Below, in pieces: positions 39,882-46,828 of a stretch of DNA of 64,000 nt. Source of the DNA: CAZYSK01 sp964649415 (GTDB lineage Bacteria > Chloroflexota > Anaerolineae > B4-G1); NCBI GenBank assembly GCA_964649415.1, contig CAZYSK010000024.1:1-64000 (forward strand), written 5' to 3'. How positions within the stretch are numbered: position 1 is the first letter of the stretch; every line of letters starts with the position of its first letter. The position numbers were made by a program, and so were the translations under genes. The notes under the pieces are model-generated. The model was not told the origin of the DNA and searched no databases. It worked only from the letters and a program-made list of their open reading frames with translations.

Positions 39882-40836
39882 ACGCGCAGTGGAGATCGTG
39901 CGGCGGATGATCGCCGACGCGGAGGGATTGGGGTTGGCGGTGACGCGACTGCCGAACGGGACCACGGTGATCGATGCCGGTGTGCGGGTGCCCGGCTCGT
40001 TGGAGGCGGGACGGCTGTTTGCTGAAGTATGCCTGGGGGGACTTGGCCAGGTTGGTTTCGCTGAGCTCGATTTCGACGACATGTGGCTGCCGGGAGTTTC
40101 CGTCTCGGTGAGCCACCCAGCGGTGGCGTGCATGGCGTCGCAGTATGCGGGGTGGTCGCTCGAGGCCAAGACCGAGAAGGGAAAGTACTTCGCGATGGGC
40201 TCCGGTCCAGCGCGGGCGCTTTACGCCGGGGAGCCGATCTTCGAGCGGCTGGTGATCCGGGACGAAGCCGATGTGGCAGTCCTGGCACTGGAGGGGCACG
40301 AGTTGCCGCCGGAGGTGGCAGCGGACAAGGTGGCCGAGAAGTGCGGGGTCTCTCCCGATGCGCTCTATCTTCTGGTTGCGCCTACCGCCAGCGTGGTGGG
40401 CTCGGTGCAGATCGCTGCGCGTGTGGTGGAGACTGGGTTGCACAAGATGTTGGAGGTGTGCGACGGGGAAGACCTTGACATCGCTACGGTGGTGTCTGGC
40501 TTCGGCACCTGTCCCCTAGCGCCCGTCGCGGACGACGACCTGCGGGCCATCGGGCGCACCAACGACGCCGTGCTCTACGCTGGTCGGGCATGGTACACGA
40601 TGAAGGCGGACGACGCGCAGATCGAGGAGATGATTGACTGTTTACCCTCGTCGGCGTCACGGGACTACGGAACCTCCTTCTATGAGCTCTATCAGCGCTA
40701 CAACGGTGATTTCTACAAGATTGACCCGCTGCTCTTCAGTCCGGCCGAGGTGTTTATCAACAACCTGGGCAGTGGCCGCACGTTCCACGCCGGGCGCGTC
40801 AACGGCCGAATGCTAAGGAAGGTGCTTCTGGAGTGA
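39865..40836 (+). CDS. mch: Methenyl-H4MPT cyclohydrolase
   Basis: Mch (323 aa) interconverts methenyl-H4MPT and N5-formyl-H4MPT. It starts MIGVNERAVEIVRRMIADAEGLG and shows RLPNGTTVIDAGVRVPGSLEAG, CMASQYAGWSL, MGSGPARAL, APTASVVGSVQIAARVVETGLHKM, FGTCPLAPVADDDLRAIGRTNDAVLYAG and a C-terminal DPLLFSPAEVFINNLGSGRTF; all are family blocks. It overlaps fwdC by 17 bases and the following ligase gene by four, so translation is coupled throughout. Confidence 0.94.
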   Translation: MIGVNERAVEIVRRMIADAEGLGLAVTRLPNGTTVIDAGVRVPGSLEAGRLFAEVCLGGLGQVGFAELDFDDMWLPGVSVSVSHPAVACMASQYAGWSLEAKTEKGKYFAMGSGPARALYAGEPIFERLVIRDEADVAVLALEGHELPPEVAADKVAEKCGVSPDALYLLVAPTASVVGSVQIAARVVETGLHKMLEVCDGEDLDIATVVSGFGTCPLAPVADDDLRAIGRTNDAVLYAGRAWYTMKADDAQIEEMIDCLPSSASRDYGTSFYELYQRYNGDFYKIDPLLFSPAEVFINNLGSGRTFHAGRVNGRMLRKVLLE

Positions 40837-41753
40837 GAATCGGCATTCTTGGGCAGCGGGGGGGCTGGCACGTGCGTGCCCTGCAGCAGGCATTCGCTCG
40901 ACGGGGCATCACCGCCCCCTCGTTTTCTATTACGTGGCTGAAGGCGCGCCTGTCGGCGCGCCCATGGCTGACGGCCCCGGCCGATCAGGCCGACGCGGAT
41001 GCGGGCATCCGCCTTCGGGATCTTGACGGAGCAGCACTGGAAAGCTACGACGTCTTGTTCGTGCGCGCGATCCCTGGGGGCTCCTTGGAGCAGATCATCT
41101 TCCGCGTGGACGCGCTCCATCGCCTGGAAAACGCCGGCGTACGCATCGTCAACTCACCGGCGGCCATTGAGCGCACGGTGGACAAGTACTACACGTCGAC
41201 GCTCCTGGAGGATGCGGGTCTGCCCACACCGCGCACAGTGGTCACCGAACGGTTCGCCGATGCGATGGCAGCGTTCCACGAGCTGGGGGGCGACGTTGTG
41301 GTCAAGCCCATCTTTGGCTCGGAGGGACGGGGCATCGTGCGCGTCTTGGATCCGGACACGGCCTATCGGGTCTTCCGAGCGTTGGAACTGGGCCGCTACG
41401 TGTATTATCTTCAGGAGTTCGTGCCCCACGGCTGCCAGGACGTGCGTGTCTTTGTCGTCGGCCAGGAGGTGGTGGCCGCGATGACGCGCCGGGGAGAGAC
41501 GTGGAAGACGAACGTGGCGCAGGGTGCTAAAGGCGAGCCGCTGGCGATCGACGACGAGCTGCGCGCGATGGCCCTCCAGGCAACCCGTGCATTGGGGGCC
41601 GATTACGCGGGCGTGGACATTCTCCCGCTTTCGGGCGGAGGCTATAGTGTGATCGAGGTCAACGGCATCCCCGGTTGGCGCGGTCTTCGGGCTGCGACCG
41701 GGGTGGATGCTGCTGACTGCCTGGTAGAATACGTTCTGGGAGAAGCGCGATGA
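40833..41753 (+). CDS. RimK-like ATP-grasp ligase (H4MPT/methanofuran glutamate ligase candidate)
   Basis: A 306-aa ATP-grasp enzyme of the RimK/MptN class. ATP-binding blocks are TVDKYYTSTLLEDAGLPTPRTVV, VVVKPIFGSEGRGI and LQEFVPHGCQDVRVFVVG, with the metal-binding GYSVIEVNGIPGWRGL near the end. By context it probably adds glutamate to a cofactor (H4MPT to sarcinapterin-type, or to methanofuran). GTG at 40833 overlaps the mch stop. The N-terminal domain carries the palindrome GGCGCGCC-TGTC-GGCGCGCC (about residues 37-44) in frame, read as KARLSARP. Confidence 0.8.
   Translation: MRIGILGQRGGWHVRALQQAFARRGITAPSFSITWLKARLSARPWLTAPADQADADAGIRLRDLDGAALESYDVLFVRAIPGGSLEQIIFRVDALHRLENAGVRIVNSPAAIERTVDKYYTSTLLEDAGLPTPRTVVTERFADAMAAFHELGGDVVVKPIFGSEGRGIVRVLDPDTAYRVFRALELGRYVYYLQEFVPHGCQDVRVFVVGQEVVAAMTRRGETWKTNVAQGAKGEPLAIDDELRAMALQATRALGADYAGVDILPLSGGGYSVIEVNGIPGWRGLRAATGVDAADCLVEYVLGEAR
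40943..40962. repeat. In-frame GGCGCGCC palindrome in the ligase gene
   Basis: Two GGCGCGCC octamers (40943-40950 and 40955-40962) form a hairpin with a four-base loop. It resembles other short GC palindromes of this genome (for example 43805-43823) and lies in the coding region of the RimK-like ligase. Confidence 0.6.
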
Positions 41754-42637
41754 CACCTCTAGGACTGGACAAGATCGCATGGGCTGTCCACATTGCATGC
41801 CTGTTCGAGGTATGTGCCGACAAGCCGGGCAACGTGACCTGGGGCAAGGATTTCTGGGACACGCGCTTTGTCGACTTCCTGGCCAGTGCTATCGCCATTG
41901 GGCCTGCCCTGCGGGACGCGACTCACACCTCCGTTGGCCAGACCATCCTGCGGGCGGTGAACGACACCCACCAATTCGTGAGCACTAATACCAACCTGGG
42001 GATGGTCCTTCTGCTGGCTCCGTTGGCAAAGGCGGCCGGGCGGGGTCATCCCAATGGACTGCGGCTGGCTGTGAGCGAGGTATTGGAGGCGTTGACCGTG
42101 GAGGATGCCCGCTTGACGTTCGAGGCGATCCGCCTTGCCGCTCCGGGGGGCCTGGGCAGCGATGGTCGCTACGACGTGCACAGGGCAGACGTGGACGTGA
42201 CGCTCAGAGAAGCTATGCGGGTGGCTCAGGATCGAGATACCGTGGCGCGGGAGTACGTGACGGACTTCGAAGTGACTTTCGAGCTTGGATACGCGACGCT
42301 CCGCCGCTTGTGGGCAGAGGGCCGCGGATTCTCAGAGTCCATTGTCCAGACTTCCCTCACTATCCTGTCGCAGATGCCGGATACGCTGATCGCGCGCAAG
42401 GAAGGAATGGACGTTGCTTTGGACGTATCGCGGCGCGCCGGTGTCGTGTTACAGCACGGAGGGGCTTTCTCCGAGCAGGGCCGGGCGGCGTTGCGGGCAT
42501 TCGATCTGTCGATCCGGGATGACAAACATCGTCTGAATCCGGGCACCACGGCGGACTTGATCGCAGCTTCGCTCTTCGTCTTCCTGACGGAGGGGGGCGC
42601 GTTCGAGGACTTCCCGGAGTTGCTTGCACGTTGGTGA
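41750..42637 (+). CDS. Triphosphoribosyl-dephospho-CoA synthase-like protein (CitG family)
   Basis: A 295-aa CitG/MdcB-related protein. The family motifs ACLFEVCADKPGNVTWGKDF (about 17-36), FLASAIAIGPAL, TNTNLGMVLLLAPLAKA (about 82-98), GGLGSDGRYDVH and NPGTTADLIAASLFV at the C-terminus are present. Classic CitG makes the prosthetic-group precursor of citrate lyase from ATP and dephospho-CoA. No citrate or malonate enzyme is nearby; instead, CitG-like proteins belong to bacterial H4MPT gene sets, where a phosphoribosyl transfer in cofactor synthesis is plausible. It overlaps the ligase gene by four bases. Confidence 0.8.
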   Translation: MTPLGLDKIAWAVHIACLFEVCADKPGNVTWGKDFWDTRFVDFLASAIAIGPALRDATHTSVGQTILRAVNDTHQFVSTNTNLGMVLLLAPLAKAAGRGHPNGLRLAVSEVLEALTVEDARLTFEAIRLAAPGGLGSDGRYDVHRADVDVTLREAMRVAQDRDTVAREYVTDFEVTFELGYATLRRLWAEGRGFSESIVQTSLTILSQMPDTLIARKEGMDVALDVSRRAGVVLQHGGAFSEQGRAALRAFDLSIRDDKHRLNPGTTADLIAASLFVFLTEGGAFEDFPELLARW

Positions 42638-42713
42638 GGCAGTCGGCAAAGCAGCAAATCGGCAGAGGGGAGATTGTTTGACACGGTCGCGAGGTGCGGG
42701 AGGAACATCGGGT

Positions 42714-43805
42714 ATGGACCGCCGGCATCCTGCCGGCATGACTCGGGCGCACGATACGGGTCCGCAAGGCCCGCGCTTGCTGTGCGAAGGGTTCGCGGTG
42801 TTGACGGCAGATGGCCTGATCTTCACGGTCAAGGGGTTGGTTCATCCCCCTGAGCGGGTGATCGCGTATCTGCGGTATCTCCCCGATCCAGAGGGCGGTC
42901 GGGAGCGCCTGGGCGTGCGCTACCGGCGCGTCTACCACTTCGAGGAGCAATTGGAAGTGCTCCAGAATCGCTTCCCGCACTATCTGTGGGACGATGAGGT
43001 GTTCGGGGTGCGTTTGCAGAGCGTGCCTCGGCGTTTTGTCCGGGAGGCATTCGATCCCTGCCTCTGCCTGGCTGATCTCCGTGACCGGGGTCCGGCCGAC
43101 CTGGTCGAGGAACACGCCCTGGGTCTGTCGGAGCTGCTGAGAGACGTGGCCGGTGTGCCCGGCGAGGATCTGGGTGTCTCGGGGTCGGTGATGGTGGGCA
43201 CGCACACAGAGAACTCGGACATTGACCTCCTCGTATATGGTGACGCGTCGGGGCGGGCCGTCCACCGAGCGCTTCAGCGTCTGTTGGATGAGCCGGGGAG
43301 GCCCGTGCGTCGCCTTGACGGGCAGGAGATGGCCGCACTGCACGCCGAGCATCGGCCGGACACCCCACTGTCTTTCGAGGATTTCTCCCGGCTTCAGAAT
43401 CGCAAGGTCAACGAGGGGCGCTATCGGGGGCGGGAGTATTTCATCCGCTTCGTGAAGCGACCATCGGAGGTGAGTGAGCGGTATGGGGATCGCCGCTTTG
43501 AGGCACTGGGGCAGGCCACGATTCGGGCGGAGGTGACGGACGCCCGTGATGCGATTTTCACGCCCTGTCGCTACACCGTCGCAAACGCGACGGTTCTGGA
43601 TGGCCCGCCCGCGCCCGACTTGCGCGAGGTGGTCTCCTTTCGGGGGCGCTTCAGCGACCAGGTGCGCGTAGGTGAGTGGGCCATCGCCCGGGGGAGCCTG
43701 GAGCGGGTTGTGGTCGAAGGCGAGCGGGTGTATCATCACCTGGTCGTCGGTGGACAGGCGGGCGACTACGTGCGCCCTGAGCGCGTGACGTCCCCCGTTC
43801 AGTAG
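42714..43805 (+). CDS. Predicted nucleotidyltransferase, COG1665-like (paralogue 1)
   Basis: A 363-aa protein. The N-terminal half has FAVLTADGLIFTVKGLVHPPERVIAYLRY and the central nucleotidyltransferase-like motif is GVSGSVMVGTHTENSDIDLLVYG (GS with a DID metal pair). The C-terminal half ends DYVRPERV. It is paralogous to the protein at 46829-48013 and resembles uncharacterised archaeal predicted nucleotidyltransferases. The two flank larE-larB-larC, suggesting a role in nucleotide-cofactor chemistry, which is inference. ATG 42714 follows GGAGG. The first codons carry a GCCGGC-ATCCT-GCCGGC palindrome, so the N-terminus may be extended by a repeat. Confidence 0.65.
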   Translation: MDRRHPAGMTRAHDTGPQGPRLLCEGFAVLTADGLIFTVKGLVHPPERVIAYLRYLPDPEGGRERLGVRYRRVYHFEEQLEVLQNRFPHYLWDDEVFGVRLQSVPRRFVREAFDPCLCLADLRDRGPADLVEEHALGLSELLRDVAGVPGEDLGVSGSVMVGTHTENSDIDLLVYGDASGRAVHRALQRLLDEPGRPVRRLDGQEMAALHAEHRPDTPLSFEDFSRLQNRKVNEGRYRGREYFIRFVKRPSEVSERYGDRRFEALGQATIRAEVTDARDAIFTPCRYTVANATVLDGPPAPDLREVVSFRGRFSDQVRVGEWAIARGSLERVVVEGERVYHHLVVGGQAGDYVRPERVTSPVQ

Positions 43806-43823
43806 GGGCGCGGTTTCCGCGCC
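43805..43823. repeat. GGGCGCGG palindrome between genes
   Basis: GGGCGCGG and CCGCGCCC form an eight-base hairpin with a three-base loop right after the nucleotidyltransferase stop. It probably belongs to the same class of small GC palindromes. Confidence 0.5.
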
Positions 43824-43838
43824 CGCCGGAGTGCCAGA

Positions 43839-44780
43839 GTGCCGGAGTTGATGGCTTTGGAGTCTGAAGACAGGGAGTTGGATACGAAACGGGCTGCGCT
43901 GAGGGAAACGTTCGCCGATATGGAGCGCGTGCTGGTCGCCTACTCTGGCGGCGTGGACAGCGCGTTTCTGCTGTGGGCTGCCTTGGACGCGCTGGGCCCG
44001 GAGCGTGTGCTGGCCGTGACCGCTTCCTCGCCCATATTCGCCCGCCGGGAGTTGAGGGCAGCCGAGGACTTGGCGCATCGCTTGGGGGCTCCCCATCGTT
44101 TCGTGCGCACCATGCAACTGGAGGATGCGGACGTTGCGGACATTCAGGTGGGACGCACTTCAGAAAGTGCGTCCCACCTGGTTGATGGTGCGCCCGTGAA
44201 ATTCGCGACGAATCCGCCGGAGCGATGCTATCTTTGCAAGCGGGAGATATTCGCCCGGCTGGTGGAGGTGGCCCGCGAGGAGGAAATACCCTGGGTCGTC
44301 GAGGGCTCCAACCTGGACGACCGTGACGAGTACCGGCCAGGCACCCGGGCAGTGCGTGAGTTGGACGTGCGAAGCCCGTTGGAGGAGGTCGGACTGACCA
44401 AGGCGGACATCCGGGCTCTCTCCCGGCGCGTGGGCTTGCCGACGTGGAATCAGCCAGCGCAGACCTGTTTGGCCACGCGCTTCCCGCACGGCACGCCGAT
44501 CACGCGTGAGCGGCTGGAGCGGGTGGAGGCCGCTGAGGTGGTGTTGAGGGAGATGGGATTCGGCGAGCTGCGGGTGCGGGATCACGTCGACCCTGCGGCG
44601 GGTCCTATCGCCCGCATCGAGGTGCTCCGTGAGGATGTGGCACGGCTGGCGCGACCGGAAGCCGCGGAACGGGTGGTGGCCGCGCTGCGGGGGCTGGGCT
44701 ACGACTACGTCACGTTGGACCTGGGGGGCTACCGGCGCGGTGGCCTCAGTGGGCAGGTTGGTGAAGTAGTAGATTGGTAG
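43839..44780 (+). CDS. larE: LarE, sacrificial sulfur transferase, with in-frame repeat insertion
   Basis: LarE (313 aa) adenylates and thiolates P2CMN using its own cysteine sulfur, in nickel-pincer nucleotide synthesis. The PP-loop is SGGVDS (36-41); RCYLCKREIF and CLATRFPHGTPIT contain the conserved cysteines, the latter the sacrificial one. ADVADIQVGRTSESASHLV at about residues 98-116 is encoded by the 58-base palindrome also found in fwdC; typical LarE sequences run directly from the LED-type turn to NPPERCYLCK. The start may be GTG 43839 or ATG 43851. The 3' end runs into an 8-base tandem repeat that supplies the stop codon. Confidence 0.9.
   Translation: MPELMALESEDRELDTKRAALRETFADMERVLVAYSGGVDSAFLLWAALDALGPERVLAVTASSPIFARRELRAAEDLAHRLGAPHRFVRTMQLEDADVADIQVGRTSESASHLVDGAPVKFATNPPERCYLCKREIFARLVEVAREEEIPWVVEGSNLDDRDEYRPGTRAVRELDVRSPLEEVGLTKADIRALSRRVGLPTWNQPAQTCLATRFPHGTPITRERLERVEAAEVVLREMGFGELRVRDHVDPAAGPIARIEVLREDVARLARPEAAERVVAALRGLGYDYVTLDLGGYRRGGLSGQVGEVVDW
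44127..44184. repeat. 58-base palindromic element, copy in larE
   Basis: Exact copy of 39159-39216, on the same strand and in the same reading frame, with the same 16-bp hairpin. The flanking coding sequences of fwdC and larE are unrelated, so the element has moved or been copied. Confidence 0.95.
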
Positions 44781-44834
44781 ATTGGTACATTGGTACATTG
44801 GTAGATTGGTAGATTGGTACATTGGTACATTGGT
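44771..44834. repeat. Eight-base tandem repeat (AG/ACATTGGT)
   Basis: Eight units of AGATTGGT or ACATTGGT in the order ag-ag-ac-ac-ag-ag-ac-ac, that is, a 32-base unit twice. It begins inside the last codons of larE, provides its TAG, and ends 20 bases before larB. Confidence 0.9.
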
Positions 44835-44853
44835 CAATCGGAGTGTGATATAG

Positions 44854-45597
44854 ATGGAAGTGAAGTGGTTGCGTGAGTTGTTGGAGAACGTACGAGAGGG
44901 CGAGACGGACATAGAGGATGCGTTGGCCCGGTTGCGGGGATTCCCCTACGAGGATCTGGGATTCGCCCGGCTGGACAGCCATCGCACCTTGCGCAAGGGT
45001 TTCCCCGAGGTGATATTCTGCCCGGGCAAGACTACCGGGCAGATCGTGCAGATCGTAGAGCGAATCCGGGCGCGGGAGGGGCGGGTGATGGCGGCGCGCG
45101 CCGAGCCAGCGGTGGCAGATGCGGTACAGCAGGCTTTTCCCGACGCGGTCTATCATCCTGCCGCGCGGATGATCGTCGTCGGTGAGCCGGCCCCCCAGCA
45201 GGGACGGGGGACGGTGCTTGTGGTCAGCGCGGGCACCGCAGACATCCCGGTGGCCGACGAGGCCGTCGTGACGGCTGGGACGATGGGCAGCCCCGTGGAA
45301 CGGCTGTACGACGTCGGCGTGGCGGGCATTCACCGGCTGCTGGGCAACCGTGACCGCCTGTTCGCCGCCAATGTGCTGGTGGTTGTGGCCGGGATGGAGG
45401 GAGCGCTGGCCAGTGTCGTGGCCGGCCTGGTGGACCGGCCTGTTGTGGCTGTCCCCACCAGTGTCGGCTACGGGGCCAGTTTCGGCGGGTTGTCTGCGCT
45501 GCTGACGATGTTGAATAGCTGCTCACCCGGCGTGTGCACGGTCAACATCGACAATGGGTTTGGGGCGGGATACCTGGCTCACTTGATCAATCAGTGA
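44854..45597 (+). CDS. larB: LarB, nicotinate-nucleotide carboxylase/hydrolase
   Basis: LarB (247 aa) carboxylates and hydrolyses NaAD in the first step of nickel-pincer nucleotide synthesis. The C-terminal PurE-like domain has VVSAGTADIPVADEAVVTA, GVAGIHRLL, VVVAGMEGALASVVAGLVDRPVVAVPTSVGYG and NIDNGFGAGYLAHLIN. The N-terminal part (YEDLGFARLDSHRTLRKGFPEVIFCPGKT) is typical of the family. It lies between larE and larC, all in the same direction. Confidence 0.93.
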   Translation: MEVKWLRELLENVREGETDIEDALARLRGFPYEDLGFARLDSHRTLRKGFPEVIFCPGKTTGQIVQIVERIRAREGRVMAARAEPAVADAVQQAFPDAVYHPAARMIVVGEPAPQQGRGTVLVVSAGTADIPVADEAVVTAGTMGSPVERLYDVGVAGIHRLLGNRDRLFAANVLVVVAGMEGALASVVAGLVDRPVVAVPTSVGYGASFGGLSALLTMLNSCSPGVCTVNIDNGFGAGYLAHLINQ

Positions 45598-45625
45598 AAG
45601 GATTACTCTCAACGAGGGGTGACAG

Positions 45626-46825
45626 ATGAGGATTGCATATTTCGATTGCTTCTCGGGTATCAGTGGGAACATGGTTCTGGGGGCGCTGGTGGACGCCGGC
45701 CTGGACGTCGAGCGGTTAAGGGCCGAGTTAGCCCGTCTGCCGGTGTCCGGCTACGAACTGGTCGCCGAGCCGGTGCAGAAACGCGGTCTGCGCGGCACGC
45801 ACGTCAGCGTTGAGGTGTCGGAGCACGGGGTGGAGCGTCACCTACATGACATTGAGGAGATCATCGGGGGGAGCGATCTGCCCGATGAGGTCAAGCGCAC
45901 CGGTCTGGCGATATTCCGACGATTGGCGGAGGCGGAGGCGGGGGTGCACGGCATGCCGCTGGATCACGTGCACTTCCACGAAGTGGGAGCGGTGGACGCC
46001 ATCGTGGACGTGGTGGGGGCAGCAATTGGACTGTGGCTGATGGGCATAGAGCAGGTCTACGCATCGCCGGTGCACGTGGGATGTGGGACGGTGACGTGTG
46101 CCCACGGTACACTGCCGGTGCCTGCCCCGGCGACGCAGGAGCTGCTGCGTGGGGTGCCGATCTATGGGCGGGATGTGGAATCGGAACTGGTGACCCCAAC
46201 GGGAGCGGCCATCCTCACGACGCTGGCCGAGGCGTTTGGGAGCGCGCCCCCGATGCGTGTGGAACAGATGGGCTACGGCGCTGGGACCCGCGATCTGCCG
46301 CTGCCTAATCTGCTGCGCGTCTCGATCGGTGAGGTCGAGGCGGCGTTGGAGGAGATGGAGGGGTACGAGGCGGACGTCATCACCGTCATCGAGACCAACA
46401 TCGACGACATGAACCCACAGTTCTACGAGCACGTGATGGCCAAGTTGTTCGATGCGGGGGCGGTTGACGTGTTCCTGACGCCCATCCAGATGAAGGCGGG
46501 ACGGCCGGGCGTGCAGTTGAGTGTGCTCGTGGCCCAGGCGCACGTTGCGGCTGCCACGGAGACCCTGTTCGCTGAGACGAGTACCATCGGGGTGCGGATG
46601 GCCTCAATGCGGCGGTGGAAACTGGGGCGCGAGCGCGTGGTGGTGGAGACGCGCTATGGGCCGATTGGCACGAAGGTGGCCCGGCGTGGGGAGGAAGTGG
46701 TGAACGCGGCTCCGGAGTATCGAGAATGCCGCCGCGTCGCCGAGGAGCTTGGCGTGCCGCTGAAGGACGTGTATCAGGCGGCTACGGAGGCTGTCCGCGC
46801 CTATGTCCAGCAGGAGACGGGTTAA
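45626..46825 (+). CDS. larC: LarC, nickel-pincer cofactor cyclometallase
   Basis: LarC (399 aa) inserts nickel into P2TMN using CTP. It starts MRIAYFDCFSGISGNMVLGALVDAGLD; HVHFHEVGAVDAIVDVVG and CGTVTCAHGTLPVPAPAT are family blocks; the C-terminal ferredoxin-like domain is ETNIDDMNPQFYEHVMAKLFDAGAVDVFLTPIQMKAGRPG. In some lactobacilli larC needs a programmed frameshift; here it is one open frame. With larB and larE the full NPN pathway is present, but LarA, the racemase user, is not in the window. Confidence 0.94.
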   Translation: MRIAYFDCFSGISGNMVLGALVDAGLDVERLRAELARLPVSGYELVAEPVQKRGLRGTHVSVEVSEHGVERHLHDIEEIIGGSDLPDEVKRTGLAIFRRLAEAEAGVHGMPLDHVHFHEVGAVDAIVDVVGAAIGLWLMGIEQVYASPVHVGCGTVTCAHGTLPVPAPATQELLRGVPIYGRDVESELVTPTGAAILTTLAEAFGSAPPMRVEQMGYGAGTRDLPLPNLLRVSIGEVEAALEEMEGYEADVITVIETNIDDMNPQFYEHVMAKLFDAGAVDVFLTPIQMKAGRPGVQLSVLVAQAHVAAATETLFAETSTIGVRMASMRRWKLGRERVVVETRYGPIGTKVARRGEEVVNAAPEYRECRRVAEELGVPLKDVYQAATEAVRAYVQQETG

Positions 46826-46828
46826 GCC

